A DNA stretch of 5,310 nt from Rikenellaceae bacterium (lineage in GTDB: Bacteria; Bacteroidota; Bacteroidia; Bacteroidales; UBA932). Of the stretch, positions 1-5,310 are shown one piece after another. The stretch lies in NCBI GenBank assembly GCA_003520315.1, contig DOVA01000145.1, forward strand, positions 11,344 through 16,653. The letters run 5' to 3'. The notes below the pieces were generated by a model. That model was not told the DNA's origin and made no database searches. It saw nothing but the letters and a program-made list of their open reading frames with translations. The number at the start of each line of letters is the position of its first letter. Position 1 is the first letter of the stretch. The position numbers and the translations under genes were made by a program.

Positions 1-232
1 GATAATTTTCATAGATTATTTCAGCAAGTTCGACCCAGAAGGAGGTATTAATTTCAGATGAATCAATTGGAGGATCGAATGAGTAGGAATCTATTTTGTA
101 GCCGAATTTTCTTAATTCAGGGACTTCAGCTTCAATCTGATCAAATTTAAATGGGACAAGAGCAAGAGTATCAGGATCTTGCTTCATGCCAATAGTCCCA
201 CCTGTGTAAATAATAAGGATTGATGAATTCAT
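1..232 (-). CDS. ansA: Type I (cytoplasmic-type) L-asparaginase, N-terminal part, cut by the window edge
   Basis: The reading frame starts at an ATG at 232-230 and stays open to the left edge, giving 77 residues of a protein that should be about 340 long. The start reads MNSSILIIYTGGTIGM. The TGGTIG motif at residues 10-15 is the asparaginase signature, and Thr13 corresponds to the first catalytic threonine of the family (Thr14 in E. coli AnsA, as I recall that sequence). Further along, IDSSEI near residue 56 aligns with the substrate-binding IDSSD/MDSSDM segment. The family hydrolyses L-asparagine to aspartate and ammonia. No signal peptide is visible, so the type I cytoplasmic form is favoured over the periplasmic type II. 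The ATG overlaps the tatD stop by four bases (ATGA), so translation is probably coupled to tatD. The second catalytic motif (HGTDT) lies outside the window, so activity cannot be judged fully. Confidence 0.9.
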   Translation of the reverse strand, partial: MNSSILIIYTGGTIGMKQDPDTLALVPFKFDQIEAEVPELRKFGYKIDSYSFDPPIDSSEINTSFWVELAEIIYENY

Positions 233-1008
233 TTTTGTAATTTAAATAAGCTTATAGCATTAGCAGTCGTAATCTCTGCTACCTCATCTATACTGCATCT
301 TTTGGATTCAGCTATTTTGTCGGCAATGAAAGGAATAAAAGACGGTTCATTTCTTTTGCCTCTGAACGGCACAGGAGTCAGCCAAGGTGCATCTGTCTCA
401 AGTACTATGCGGTCAAGAGGAATTTTTAAGAGAGTAGAAGGAAGGCTGGAGTTTTTATATGTGACTGTACCACCAATGCCAACCATAAAATCTCCATATT
501 TTTGTGTTCTTTTGAATGTCTCGTAACTGCCCGAAAAGGCATGAAACACTCCTTTCAACCCTAAATGTTTTGTTTTGTCAAGGATTGAAAATGTCTTTTC
601 AGTTGCTTCTCTGACATGGATTATGACAGGTAGTGACAGCATGGCTGCAAGTTCAAGTTGTTTTTGAAATGCAATAGATTGTTGTTCAAGAAACTCTTTT
701 GACCAGTATCCATCCATTCCAATCTCACCGATGGCTGTGTAGATACCTTTTTTAGCATTATCGAAGACAAACGCAAGTTCATCTTCCCATTCATTATTTA
801 CAGATGTTGGGTGCAATCCAGTGGCTGGATATGCAAAAGAACTTTTTTTGTTTGACAGTGCAATTAAATCAGAATGTGACTTTTTGTCTATCCCGGGCAA
901 AATACAGGAAAAGACGCCCTCTTCTTCGGCTCTTGAAATCACTTCATCAATATCTGTTACAAAATCGGCATCATAGAGATGTGAGTGAGTATCGATATAC
1001 TTTTTCAT
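229..1008 (-). CDS. tatD: TatD-family metal-dependent hydrolase (putative DNase)
   Basis: This 259-residue protein has the usual length for TatD enzymes, which are TIM-barrel hydrolases with two metal ions. All the metal-ligand motifs are present in order: DTHSHL (His8 and His10), GEIGMD (Glu95), IIHVREA (His131), FHAFSG (His156) and LETDAPWLTP (Asp206). GLHPT at 64-68 is also typical. Family members have been described as 3'-5' exonucleases, DNases in repair or D-aminoacyl-tRNA deacylase-like enzymes; the exact substrate here cannot be read from sequence. It is not part of the Tat export system despite the name, and no tat genes are nearby. The ATG at 1008-1006 overlaps the dprA stop TGA by four bases, and the tatD stop TGA (231-229) overlaps the ansA ATG the same way. 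No ribosome binding site is visible, which fits re-initiation from the upstream gene and the weak use of Shine-Dalgarno sites in Bacteroidota. Confidence 0.95.
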   Translation of the reverse strand: MKKYIDTHSHLYDADFVTDIDEVISRAEEEGVFSCILPGIDKKSHSDLIALSNKKSSFAYPATGLHPTSVNNEWEDELAFVFDNAKKGIYTAIGEIGMDGYWSKEFLEQQSIAFQKQLELAAMLSLPVIIHVREATEKTFSILDKTKHLGLKGVFHAFSGSYETFKRTQKYGDFMVGIGGTVTYKNSSLPSTLLKIPLDRIVLETDAPWLTPVPFRGKRNEPSFIPFIADKIAESKRCSIDEVAEITTANAISLFKLQK

Positions 1009-2120
1009 CTATGTGTTATGATACTGTATCTCTCTCCGGGCAGTGCTAAGACAGAACCTTCGAGTTCCATGTCGAGCAGTAATGATGAAAGAAGAGGCAG
1101 ATTTATGTGGCATTTTGCCATAATTTCATCTTTTGTCAACCCGGATTCATTGTTCAAAGCTAATATAATTTTTTCTTTGTTAGGGTCGTCATAATAAAAT
1201 AGTTTTTTTTGAACTGGCTGATGGCTTCTCTTTAATTCCCAACCCATAGATTTTACGAAATCTTCTGTCGAAGTAAAAATTGAGGCTATATTTTTTGAAA
1301 TAAGAGTGTTACAGCCTTGAGAGCATATGTCTCCAATTCTTCCAGGTAAAGCAAAGACCTCTCTTGAATAGGAATGTGCTAATTCTGCGGTAATTAGAGC
1401 ACCTCCCCGTTCTCTGGATTCAATAATAATGGTCGCTTCGGAAAGCCCTGCAATTATTCTGTTTCTTTGGACAAAGTTAACCTTGTGAAACTGGCTGTTT
1501 CTTGGAAATTCCGTAATAAGAGAACCATTATTGATTATTTTTTCTGCAAGGTTTTTGTGGGAAGCAGGGTAAATTTTTTCCATACCCCCCGGCAAAATAG
1601 CGATTGTACTTAAACTTGCATTTAATGCGGCTGTGTGGGCGACAGCATCTATCCCATATGCAAGTCCACTGACTATCACAGGCTTTAAGCCTATCTCTTT
1701 CATGGTTTGAATTATATTTTTGCAACACTCACTTCCATATTTCGTGGGCATTCTTGTACCAACTATCGAAATCAACAGGTTGTTGTTTAAAGGGGCATTG
1801 CCGAGAAGATAGAGAAGAATAGGAGGATCTGAACAGCCTTTCAATTTTGAGGGATAATCTTCTGAACTAATAGGAATAATTTTTATGCCCTCATTTTTGG
1901 CCCATGCTATTTCTTCTTCAGCGTATTCAAGATTCTTACCATTACTTATTTTGGAGAGGAAATCATAGTTCTTGCCAAATCGTTCTACTAGTTCCGAATA
2001 ACTCATTCTGAAAAGAGGTGAAAAACTGCCAAACTCTTCCAGAATAGTATTTGAGAGTTTCGGCCGGTAGCAGAATATATTGTTAATAGCAACAGTACAA
2101 AGTAATTCATCATTTTGCAT
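1005..2120 (-). CDS. dprA: DNA-processing protein DprA/Smf (RecA loader)
   Basis: DprA binds incoming single-stranded DNA during natural transformation and loads RecA; it is also kept in many bacteria not known to be competent. The 371-residue length is normal for the family. Residues 1 to about 75 form the N-terminal SAM/helix-hairpin-helix region (AINNIFCYRPKLSNTILEEFG), which is divergent. The Rossmann-like core follows: SIVGTRMPTKYG (118-129), VSGLAYGIDAVAH (150-162), AILPGGMEKIYPASH (174-188), LITEFP (201-206), FVQRNRIIAGLSEA (216-229), RGGALITAELA (238-248), VFALPG (255-260) and SQGCNTLI (267-274). The last 60 residues form the C-terminal DprA winged-helix domain (EKIILALNNESGLTKDEI). 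The start at 2120 agrees with the family N-terminus. A terminator-like hairpin lies 13 bp upstream and a TAnnTTTG box 4 bp upstream, so transcription may begin at or very near the ATG. The stop overlaps the tatD start (ATGA), placing dprA at the head of a dprA-tatD-ansA group. Confidence 0.96.
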   Translation of the reverse strand: MQNDELLCTVAINNIFCYRPKLSNTILEEFGSFSPLFRMSYSELVERFGKNYDFLSKISNGKNLEYAEEEIAWAKNEGIKIIPISSEDYPSKLKGCSDPPILLYLLGNAPLNNNLLISIVGTRMPTKYGSECCKNIIQTMKEIGLKPVIVSGLAYGIDAVAHTAALNASLSTIAILPGGMEKIYPASHKNLAEKIINNGSLITEFPRNSQFHKVNFVQRNRIIAGLSEATIIIESRERGGALITAELAHSYSREVFALPGRIGDICSQGCNTLISKNIASIFTSTEDFVKSMGWELKRSHQPVQKKLFYYDDPNKEKIILALNNESGLTKDEIMAKCHINLPLLSSLLLDMELEGSVLALPGERYSIITHR

Positions 2121-2124
2121 AATG

Positions 2125-2132
2125 CAAAAATA
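2125..2132 (-). promoter_or_regulatory. Candidate Bacteroidetes -7 box for dprA, inside the terminator tail
   Basis: On the minus strand the bases read TATTTTTG, an exact match to TAnnTTTG, the -7 consensus of Bacteroides sigma-ABfr promoters. Only four bases (CATT) separate it from the dprA ATG, so a transcript from here would be leaderless or nearly so. No TTTG -33 element is found at the usual 19-21 bp spacing, where the terminator stem lies. In AT-rich DNA an exact match can arise by chance, and these Ts are equally explained as the terminator tail. Confidence 0.3.
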
Positions 2133-2133
2133 A

Positions 2134-2158
2134 ATGACCCCGTTGTTTTTGGGGTCAT
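2134..2158 (-). terminator. Intrinsic terminator downstream of queA
   Basis: Read on the minus strand, an 8-bp perfect stem ATGACCCC / GGGGTCAT encloses a 9-base loop (AAAAACAAC) and is followed directly by TTTATTTTTG at 2133-2124. A G:U pair could extend the stem by one. The plus strand has no T-run after the stem, so the element is directional and would end transcripts from queA. It sits 50 bp past the queA stop and 13 bp before the dprA start codon. Seen: stem and T-rich tail. Inferred: termination function. Confidence 0.7.
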
Positions 2159-2208
2159 CAAAAGGGATAAATAAAATTTAGAATCAGAAAATGCTATTAA
2201 TTATACAA

Positions 2209-3258
2209 TTATAGTATCAACATTGCATCACCATAGGTTCCAAATTTATAACCTTCTTTAAGTGCAACATGATAGGCATTCATGACAGGATCATATCCTC
2301 CGAATGCAGCTACTGCCATGAGCATTGTTGACTGTGGAAGTTGGAAATTAGTCACAAGTGCGTCAGGAACTGAAATATTATAGGGAGGAAAAATAAATTT
2401 GTTGGTCCAACCCTCAAATGGTTTGAGTCTTCCCTGAGTTGTAACGGAGGTTTCGACAGCTCTTAGTACGGTCACACCAATGGCAAATACTTTTTTCCCT
2501 TTATCTTTTGTCTCATTTATTGAATTAGCAGATTCTTCAGTAATTTCAACCTGTTCAGAATCCATTTTGTGTTTTGAAAGATCTTCAACATCAACTGTAC
2601 GAAAGTTACCGAGTCCCATGTGCAGTGTTATGAATGTTGAATTTACACCTTTTATTTCCATCCTCTTGAGCAGTTCGCGGCTGAAGTGAAGTCCTGCTGC
2701 AGGAGCTGCTACAGCACCCTCTTTCTGGATAAAAATAGTCTGATATCTTTCATAATCGATGCTCTCAACTTTAGTCCTAATCCATTTTGGGATGGGCATT
2801 TCACCTAATTTGAAAAGTGCCTCCTTGAACTCTTCGTGAGGGCCATCAAAGAGGAATCTCAAAGTTCGTCCTCGTGAAGTTGTATTGTCAATAACCTCTG
2901 CGACCAGATTGTCATTTTCGCCAAAGTAAAGTTTATTGCCAATTCTGATTTTTCTTGCAGGGTCAACTAGAACATCCCACAATTTTTGCTCGCGGTTCAA
3001 CTCTCTAAGAAGGAAAACTTCTATTTCAGCTCCTGTCTTTTCCTTGTTCCCTTTTAATCTTGCCGGGAAAACTTTGGTATTGTTAAAAATATAAATATCA
3101 CCTTCTTCACTGTAATCCAATATATCCTTAAAAATACGATGTTCAATCTCACCTGTAGATTTGTGAAGGATCATCAATCTTGATTCATCTCTGTATTTTG
3201 CTGGATACTTGGCAATTTGATTATGATTTAGAGGATAGTTAAACTGAGATAGTTTCAT
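2209..3258 (-). CDS. queA: S-adenosylmethionine:tRNA ribosyltransferase-isomerase QueA
   Basis: QueA transfers and isomerises the ribosyl part of S-adenosylmethionine onto preQ1 at tRNA position 34, making epoxyqueuosine, the penultimate step of queuosine synthesis; it acts in the cytoplasm. The 349-residue length matches the family. Visible motifs are [13 protein letters not shown] (58-70), EIEVFLLRE (78-86), [14 protein letters not shown] (94-107), PIPKWIR (155-161), [17 protein letters not shown] (181-197), [29 protein letters not shown] (211-239), [12 protein letters not shown] (259-270), [10 protein letters not shown] (284-293), [13 protein letters not shown] (302-314) and the C-terminal [11 protein letters not shown]. 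The long stretches [20 protein letters not shown] and [15 protein letters not shown] closely resemble Bacteroides QueA as I recall it. Two usually conserved positions differ: PTAGLHF is PAAGLHF, and the common GTT of the GTTSVR-type motif is GVT. The start follows truB by 49 bp of almost pure A/T. No other queuosine gene is in the window. Confidence 0.97.
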   Translation of the reverse strand: MKLSQFNYPLNHNQIAKYPAKYRDESRLMILHKSTGEIEHRIFKDILDYSEEGDIYIFNNTKVFPARLKGNKEKTGAEIEVFLLRELNREQKLWDVLVDPARKIRIGNKLYFGENDNLVAEVIDNTTSRGRTLRFLFDGPHEEFKEALFKLGEMPIPKWIRTKVESIDYERYQTIFIQKEGAVAAPAAGLHFSRELLKRMEIKGVNSTFITLHMGLGNFRTVDVEDLSKHKMDSEQVEITEESANSINETKDKGKKVFAIGVTVLRAVETSVTTQGRLKPFEGWTNKFIFPPYNISVPDALVTNFQLPQSTMLMAVAAFGGYDPVMNAYHVALKEGYKFGTYGDAMLIL

Positions 3259-3307
3259 TTGAAAAAATTAAAAAAATTATATAAACCAAAAATTATACGT
3301 AATATTT

Positions 3308-4048
3308 TTAAATTTGTTTCAAAAGAGATTCAATTTCTTCGATTTTTACACTATTTTTCAAGTTGAAGATTCCAGTGGAAGTTCTCACCAATCCACTTAA
3401 ATACGCACCGCTGTCTAAGGAATAACCAAGATCGCGTGCAAGAGATCGAATATATGTTCCTTTGCTGCATCTTATTTGCAAAACAAGAAGAGGCTTTTCG
3501 TAAGTAACAATATTCAATTCGGAGATTGTAATTTTTGAAGGTTTAAGTTCCATAGAATTCCCTGATCTTGCAATTTCGTATGCTCTTTTACCATCTACAA
3601 GTTTTGCCGAAAAAAGTGGAGGTATCTGATCCTGCTCCCCAATAAATTTTGTCAGGCTTGTTTCTATAAGTGGTTTGTCAATATGTTCATAAGGAAAATA
3701 TGCATCTATTTCTTTTTCCTTATCGAATGAGGGTGTTGTGCATCCAAATGTTATCTCTGCAAGGTACTCCTTTTCTTCTTGCTGTAGTTTTTCAGCTTCT
3801 TTAGTGGCATTACCCACACAGATAAGGAGGATTCCTGTAGCAAGGGGATCAAGTGTGCCTGCATGTCCGACCTTGATGTTCCTGATTTTGAAAAAATTTT
3901 GCAGCATAAATTTGATTTTCCTTACAGCATCTGCAGATGTCCATTTATAAGGTTTGTCCAAAGGAATAACTATGCCGGAAGGATAATTATTAAAATCAGT
4001 AGAGAGTTTTGCATTAACATGCTCTCTATCAAGAATATAAAATGGCAT
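3308..4048 (-). CDS. truB: tRNA pseudouridine-55 synthase TruB
   Basis: TruB isomerises uridine 55 in the T-loop of nearly all tRNAs to pseudouridine and also acts as a tRNA-folding chaperone. The catalytic motif GHAGTLDPLATGILL is at 61-75, with Asp67 as the nucleophile. Other family motifs are VIPLDKPYKWTSADAV (27-42), EKEYLAEITFGCTTPSFD, IPPLFSAKLVDGKRAYEIAR (about 142-161) and CSKGTYIRSLARDLG (the KGTYIRSL segment contacts RNA). At 246 residues it is shorter than E. coli TruB (about 314) and seems to lack the C-terminal PUA-like domain, which I recall as normal in Bacteroidota. The chosen ATG shares its first base with the rpiB stop (TAATG), so translational coupling is likely. It gives about 25 residues before the conserved core, somewhat longer than in Bacteroides; no later in-frame ATG lies before the core, so a shorter start would need an alternative codon. 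Confidence 0.96.
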   Translation of the reverse strand: MPFYILDREHVNAKLSTDFNNYPSGIVIPLDKPYKWTSADAVRKIKFMLQNFFKIRNIKVGHAGTLDPLATGILLICVGNATKEAEKLQQEEKEYLAEITFGCTTPSFDKEKEIDAYFPYEHIDKPLIETSLTKFIGEQDQIPPLFSAKLVDGKRAYEIARSGNSMELKPSKITISELNIVTYEKPLLVLQIRCSKGTYIRSLARDLGYSLDSGAYLSGLVRTSTGIFNLKNSVKIEEIESLLKQI

Positions 4049-4494
4049 TATTTAATGTCTATTTTGTCAATTCGCCGTTTGTGTCTTCCTCCTTCGAATT
4101 CAGTAGTAAGGAATGTTTTTACTATAGAAATGGCGAGAGAAGAGGATATAAAACGTGCCGGGAGAGAACAGATATTGGCATTATTATGTTGTCTGGCAAG
4201 GGAAGCAATCTCTTCATTCCAGCAGAGAGCTGCTCTGACACCTGCGTGCTTGTTCAAAACCATACTTATTCCATTGCCTGTCCCACAAATAGCAACAGCA
4301 TGTGTAATTTCGCCTTTTGATACAGCTTCGGCCAAAGGATGTGCAACATCGGGATAATCTATGCTTTCAGTTGAATATGTGCCGAAATCCTTACAGGTAA
4401 AACCCATTGATTCGATTTCCTTTTTTAGAATCTCTTTCAATTCATATCCTGCATGATCTGCAGCAATTCCGATAATCTTGTCATTTGTTAACAT
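4048..4494 (-). CDS. rpiB: Ribose-5-phosphate isomerase B
   Basis: RpiB interconverts ribose 5-phosphate and ribulose 5-phosphate in the non-oxidative pentose phosphate pathway; some relatives (LacA/LacB, allose-6-phosphate isomerase) use other sugar phosphates. The 148-residue length is standard. Visible features are IAADHAGYELK (10-20, Asp13 and His14), AICGTGNGISMVLNK (68-82) with catalytic Cys70, VRAALCW (86-92), ARQHNNANI (100-108, with His103 corresponding to the ring-opening histidine), and FEGGRHKRRI with Arg137 and Arg141 for phosphate binding. These lie at a constant +4 offset from the E. coli RpiB residues Cys66, His99, Arg133 and Arg137, supporting true RpiB over LacA/LacB. The gene leads the rpiB-truB-queA group. 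A TAnnTTTG box ends only seven bases upstream of the ATG, so the transcript may have almost no leader. There is no in-frame start further upstream that improves the N-terminus. Confidence 0.95.
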   Translation of the reverse strand: MLTNDKIIGIAADHAGYELKEILKKEIESMGFTCKDFGTYSTESIDYPDVAHPLAEAVSKGEITHAVAICGTGNGISMVLNKHAGVRAALCWNEEIASLARQHNNANICSLPARFISSSLAISIVKTFLTTEFEGGRHKRRIDKIDIK

Positions 4495-4501
4495 AACATT
4501 A

Positions 4502-4509
4502 CAAAGATA
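4502..4509 (-). promoter_or_regulatory. Candidate Bacteroidetes -7 promoter box for rpiB
   Basis: The minus strand reads TATCTTTG, an exact match to the TAnnTTTG consensus. It ends seven bases before the rpiB ATG, so the predicted transcription start is within a few bases of the start codon. Nineteen bases upstream lies TTTCG, only a partial match to the -33 TTTG element. Promoter function is inferred from the consensus and from its position at the head of the rpiB group. Confidence 0.5.
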
Positions 4510-4511
4510 GC

Positions 4512-4523
4512 AGTTAATTAACT
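4512..4523. promoter_or_regulatory. 12-bp perfect palindrome between the divergent promoters, possible operator
   Basis: The sequence AGTTAATTAACT is a perfect 12-bp palindrome. It lies two bases upstream of the rpiB -7 box, in that promoter's spacer, and 19 bp upstream of the aminotransferase -7 box, where a -33 contact would fall. A dimeric regulator bound here could affect both promoters. The arms are mostly A/T, so chance occurrence is quite possible; operator function is a guess from position. Confidence 0.3.
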
Positions 4524-4542
4524 TCTGTCGAAATAATATTTT

Positions 4543-4550
4543 TAAATTTG
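4543..4550 (+). promoter_or_regulatory. Candidate Bacteroidetes -7 promoter box for the aminotransferase gene
   Basis: The plus strand reads TAAATTTG, an exact match to TAnnTTTG. It ends 23 bases before the ATG at 4574, giving a predicted leader of about 15-20 bases, which is ordinary for Bacteroidota. No clear TTTG is seen at the preferred -33 spacing; the nearest resemblance, TTCTG at 4523-4527, is too close (15 bp). The leader is AT-rich with no Shine-Dalgarno sequence. Confidence 0.5.
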
Positions 4551-4573
4551 CGGTTAATAAATATTAAATACAT

Positions 4574-5310
4574 ATGACTATTCCCATGTTAGACCTTAAG
4601 GGTCAATACAAAAAAATAAAAAAAGATGTTGATGAGTCTATTCAAAAAGTTATTGACAGTGCCATATTTATTAATGGAAAAGAGGTGTTTAATTTTGAAA
4701 AGAATCTTTCTGAATATTTGCTTTCCAAACACGTAATTGCTTGTGCGAATGGGACTGATGCATTGCAAATTGCAATGATGGCACTGGAACTTAAACCTGG
4801 TGATGAAGTGATTGTTCCTGCTTTTACATATGCTGCAACTGCCGAAGTGGTTGCTTTGTTGGGTTTGGTCCCTGTACTTGTAGATGTTTATTCAGATACT
4901 TTTAATATTAAGGTTGAGGATATCGAACCTTCTGTTACACCAAAAACAAGAGCTATAGTGCCTGTACACCTTTTTGGCCAGACAAGCGACATGGGCAGGA
5001 TATTGGAGATAGCTCAAAAATACAATCTTTATGTGATTGAGGACAATGCCCAAGCTCTTGGAGCAAAATACAGATTCGAAGACAACTCTGAAAAATTTGC
5101 CGGTACTATTGGGCATATTGGCTGTACATCTTTTTTCCCCACAAAGAATCTTGGCTGTTATGGTGACGGAGGAGCAATTTTTACTCAAGATTCGTCTCTT
5201 GCTGAGAGGATAAGAATGGTGACAGATCATGGTCAGAAGGTAAAGTATTATCACGATATAATTGGCTGTAATTCAAGACTTGACACCATTCAGGCAGCTA
5301 TTCTGAATGT
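4574..5310 (+). CDS. DegT/DnrJ/EryC1/StrS-family sugar aminotransferase (WbpE/PorR-like), N-terminal part, cut by the window edge
   Basis: The frame runs from the ATG at 4574 (an in-frame TAA at 4565-4567 excludes an earlier start) to the right edge, giving 245 of an expected 370 or so residues. Enzymes of this family are PLP-dependent and transfer an amino group, usually from glutamate, to a keto sugar nucleotide. Visible features are IPMLDLKGQYKKI (3-15), INGKEVFNFE (33-42), ACANGTDALQIA (56-67, cofactor phosphate loop), VPAFTYAATAEVVALLG (81-97), VIEDNAQALGA (154-164, with Asp157 for the pyridine nitrogen and Gln160), TSFFPTKNLGCYGDGGAIFT (185-204, with Lys191 as the Schiff-base lysine) and CNSRLDTIQAAIL (232-244). 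The GTDALQIA, FFPTKNLGCYGDGGAIFT and NSRLDTIQAAI segments match what I recall of Pseudomonas WbpE (UDP-3-oxo-GlcNAc-uronate aminotransferase). The Porphyromonas relative PorR is needed for A-LPS. A role in surface-polysaccharide precursor synthesis is therefore likely but inferred, since substrate cannot be fixed from sequence and no sugar-pathway partner is visible. It is transcribed divergently from rpiB. Confidence 0.92.
   Translation, partial: MTIPMLDLKGQYKKIKKDVDESIQKVIDSAIFINGKEVFNFEKNLSEYLLSKHVIACANGTDALQIAMMALELKPGDEVIVPAFTYAATAEVVALLGLVPVLVDVYSDTFNIKVEDIEPSVTPKTRAIVPVHLFGQTSDMGRILEIAQKYNLYVIEDNAQALGAKYRFEDNSEKFAGTIGHIGCTSFFPTKNLGCYGDGGAIFTQDSSLAERIRMVTDHGQKVKYYHDIIGCNSRLDTIQAAILN

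Noticed and set aside
302..526. Plus-strand frame inside tatD, and similar plus-strand frames at 804-1049, 985-1194, 2480-2689, 3738-3950 and 4042-4320
   Set aside because: All are antisense to genes with complete catalytic motifs and have no recognisable domains or promoter context.
1528..1728. 66-residue minus-strand frame within dprA
   Set aside because: It is a different frame of the same strand inside the DprA Rossmann core, with no motif; a shadow of dprA.
3259..3307. A/T-rich truB-queA spacer as a promoter or terminator
   Set aside because: It has A-tracts and a TACGTA palindrome but no exact TAnnTTTG box and no GC-containing stem, so neither role can be supported. It is most simply an intra-operon spacer.
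3863..4357. 164-residue open frame on the plus strand spanning the rpiB-truB junction
   Set aside because: It runs antisense to two well-supported genes, shows no family motif, and has low-complexity residues typical of antisense frames.
4892..5254. 120-residue open frame on the minus strand
   Set aside because: It lies wholly inside the aminotransferase gene on the opposite strand, which has full family motifs. The protein has an odd Cys/Ser/His-rich composition and no recognisable domain, so it is a shadow.
1..5310. Mobile element, CRISPR array, tRNA/rRNA, riboswitch or defence system
   Set aside because: No transposase or integrase motifs, regularly spaced repeats, cloverleaf-like segments or conserved leader structures were seen. 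The window is nearly filled by recognisable housekeeping genes, and dprA and tatD alone do not make a defence island.

Overview
The window looks like an ordinary chromosomal housekeeping stretch from an AT-rich member of the Bacteroidota, most likely Bacteroidales. Three observations point there. The TruB and QueA sequences carry stretches that I recall as typical of Bacteroidales orthologues: CTTPSFD in TruB, and KYRDESRL and [17 protein letters not shown] in QueA. Start codons lack Shine-Dalgarno sequences and are preceded by A/T-rich DNA. The intergenic regions carry exact matches to the Bacteroidetes -7 promoter box TAnnTTTG. No species can be named from the sequence alone.

Layout. Six genes run on the minus strand from about 4494 down to the left edge: rpiB (ribose-5-phosphate isomerase B), truB (tRNA pseudouridine-55 synthase), queA (S-adenosylmethionine:tRNA ribosyltransferase-isomerase), dprA (DNA-processing protein), tatD (TatD-family metal-dependent hydrolase) and the N-terminal 77 residues of ansA (type I L-asparaginase), which leaves the window. 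A seventh gene, a DegT/WbpE/PorR-like sugar aminotransferase, is divergent on the plus strand from 4574 and is cut by the right edge.

The minus-strand genes appear to form two translationally coupled groups. rpiB and truB share one base (TAATG), and queA follows after a 49-bp A/T-only-looking spacer. dprA-tatD and tatD-ansA each overlap by four bases (ATGA). Between the groups, the 88-bp queA-dprA gap holds a good intrinsic terminator (8-bp stem ATGACCCC/GGGGTCAT plus T-rich tail) ending almost on the dprA start codon. Its T-rich tail also spells a TAnnTTTG box.

Functionally the genes are only loosely related: pentose-phosphate isomerisation, two tRNA modification enzymes (pseudouridine 55 and queuosine), DNA uptake/recombination, a nuclease/deacylase-type hydrolase and asparagine catabolism. 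The divergent aminotransferase probably serves surface-polysaccharide synthesis. I found no mobile element, CRISPR array, RNA gene or new multi-gene system. What merits a second look is regulatory: the compact 79-bp divergent promoter region with a 12-bp palindrome, and the terminator/promoter overlap at dprA. No gene-free stretch exceeds 100 bp.
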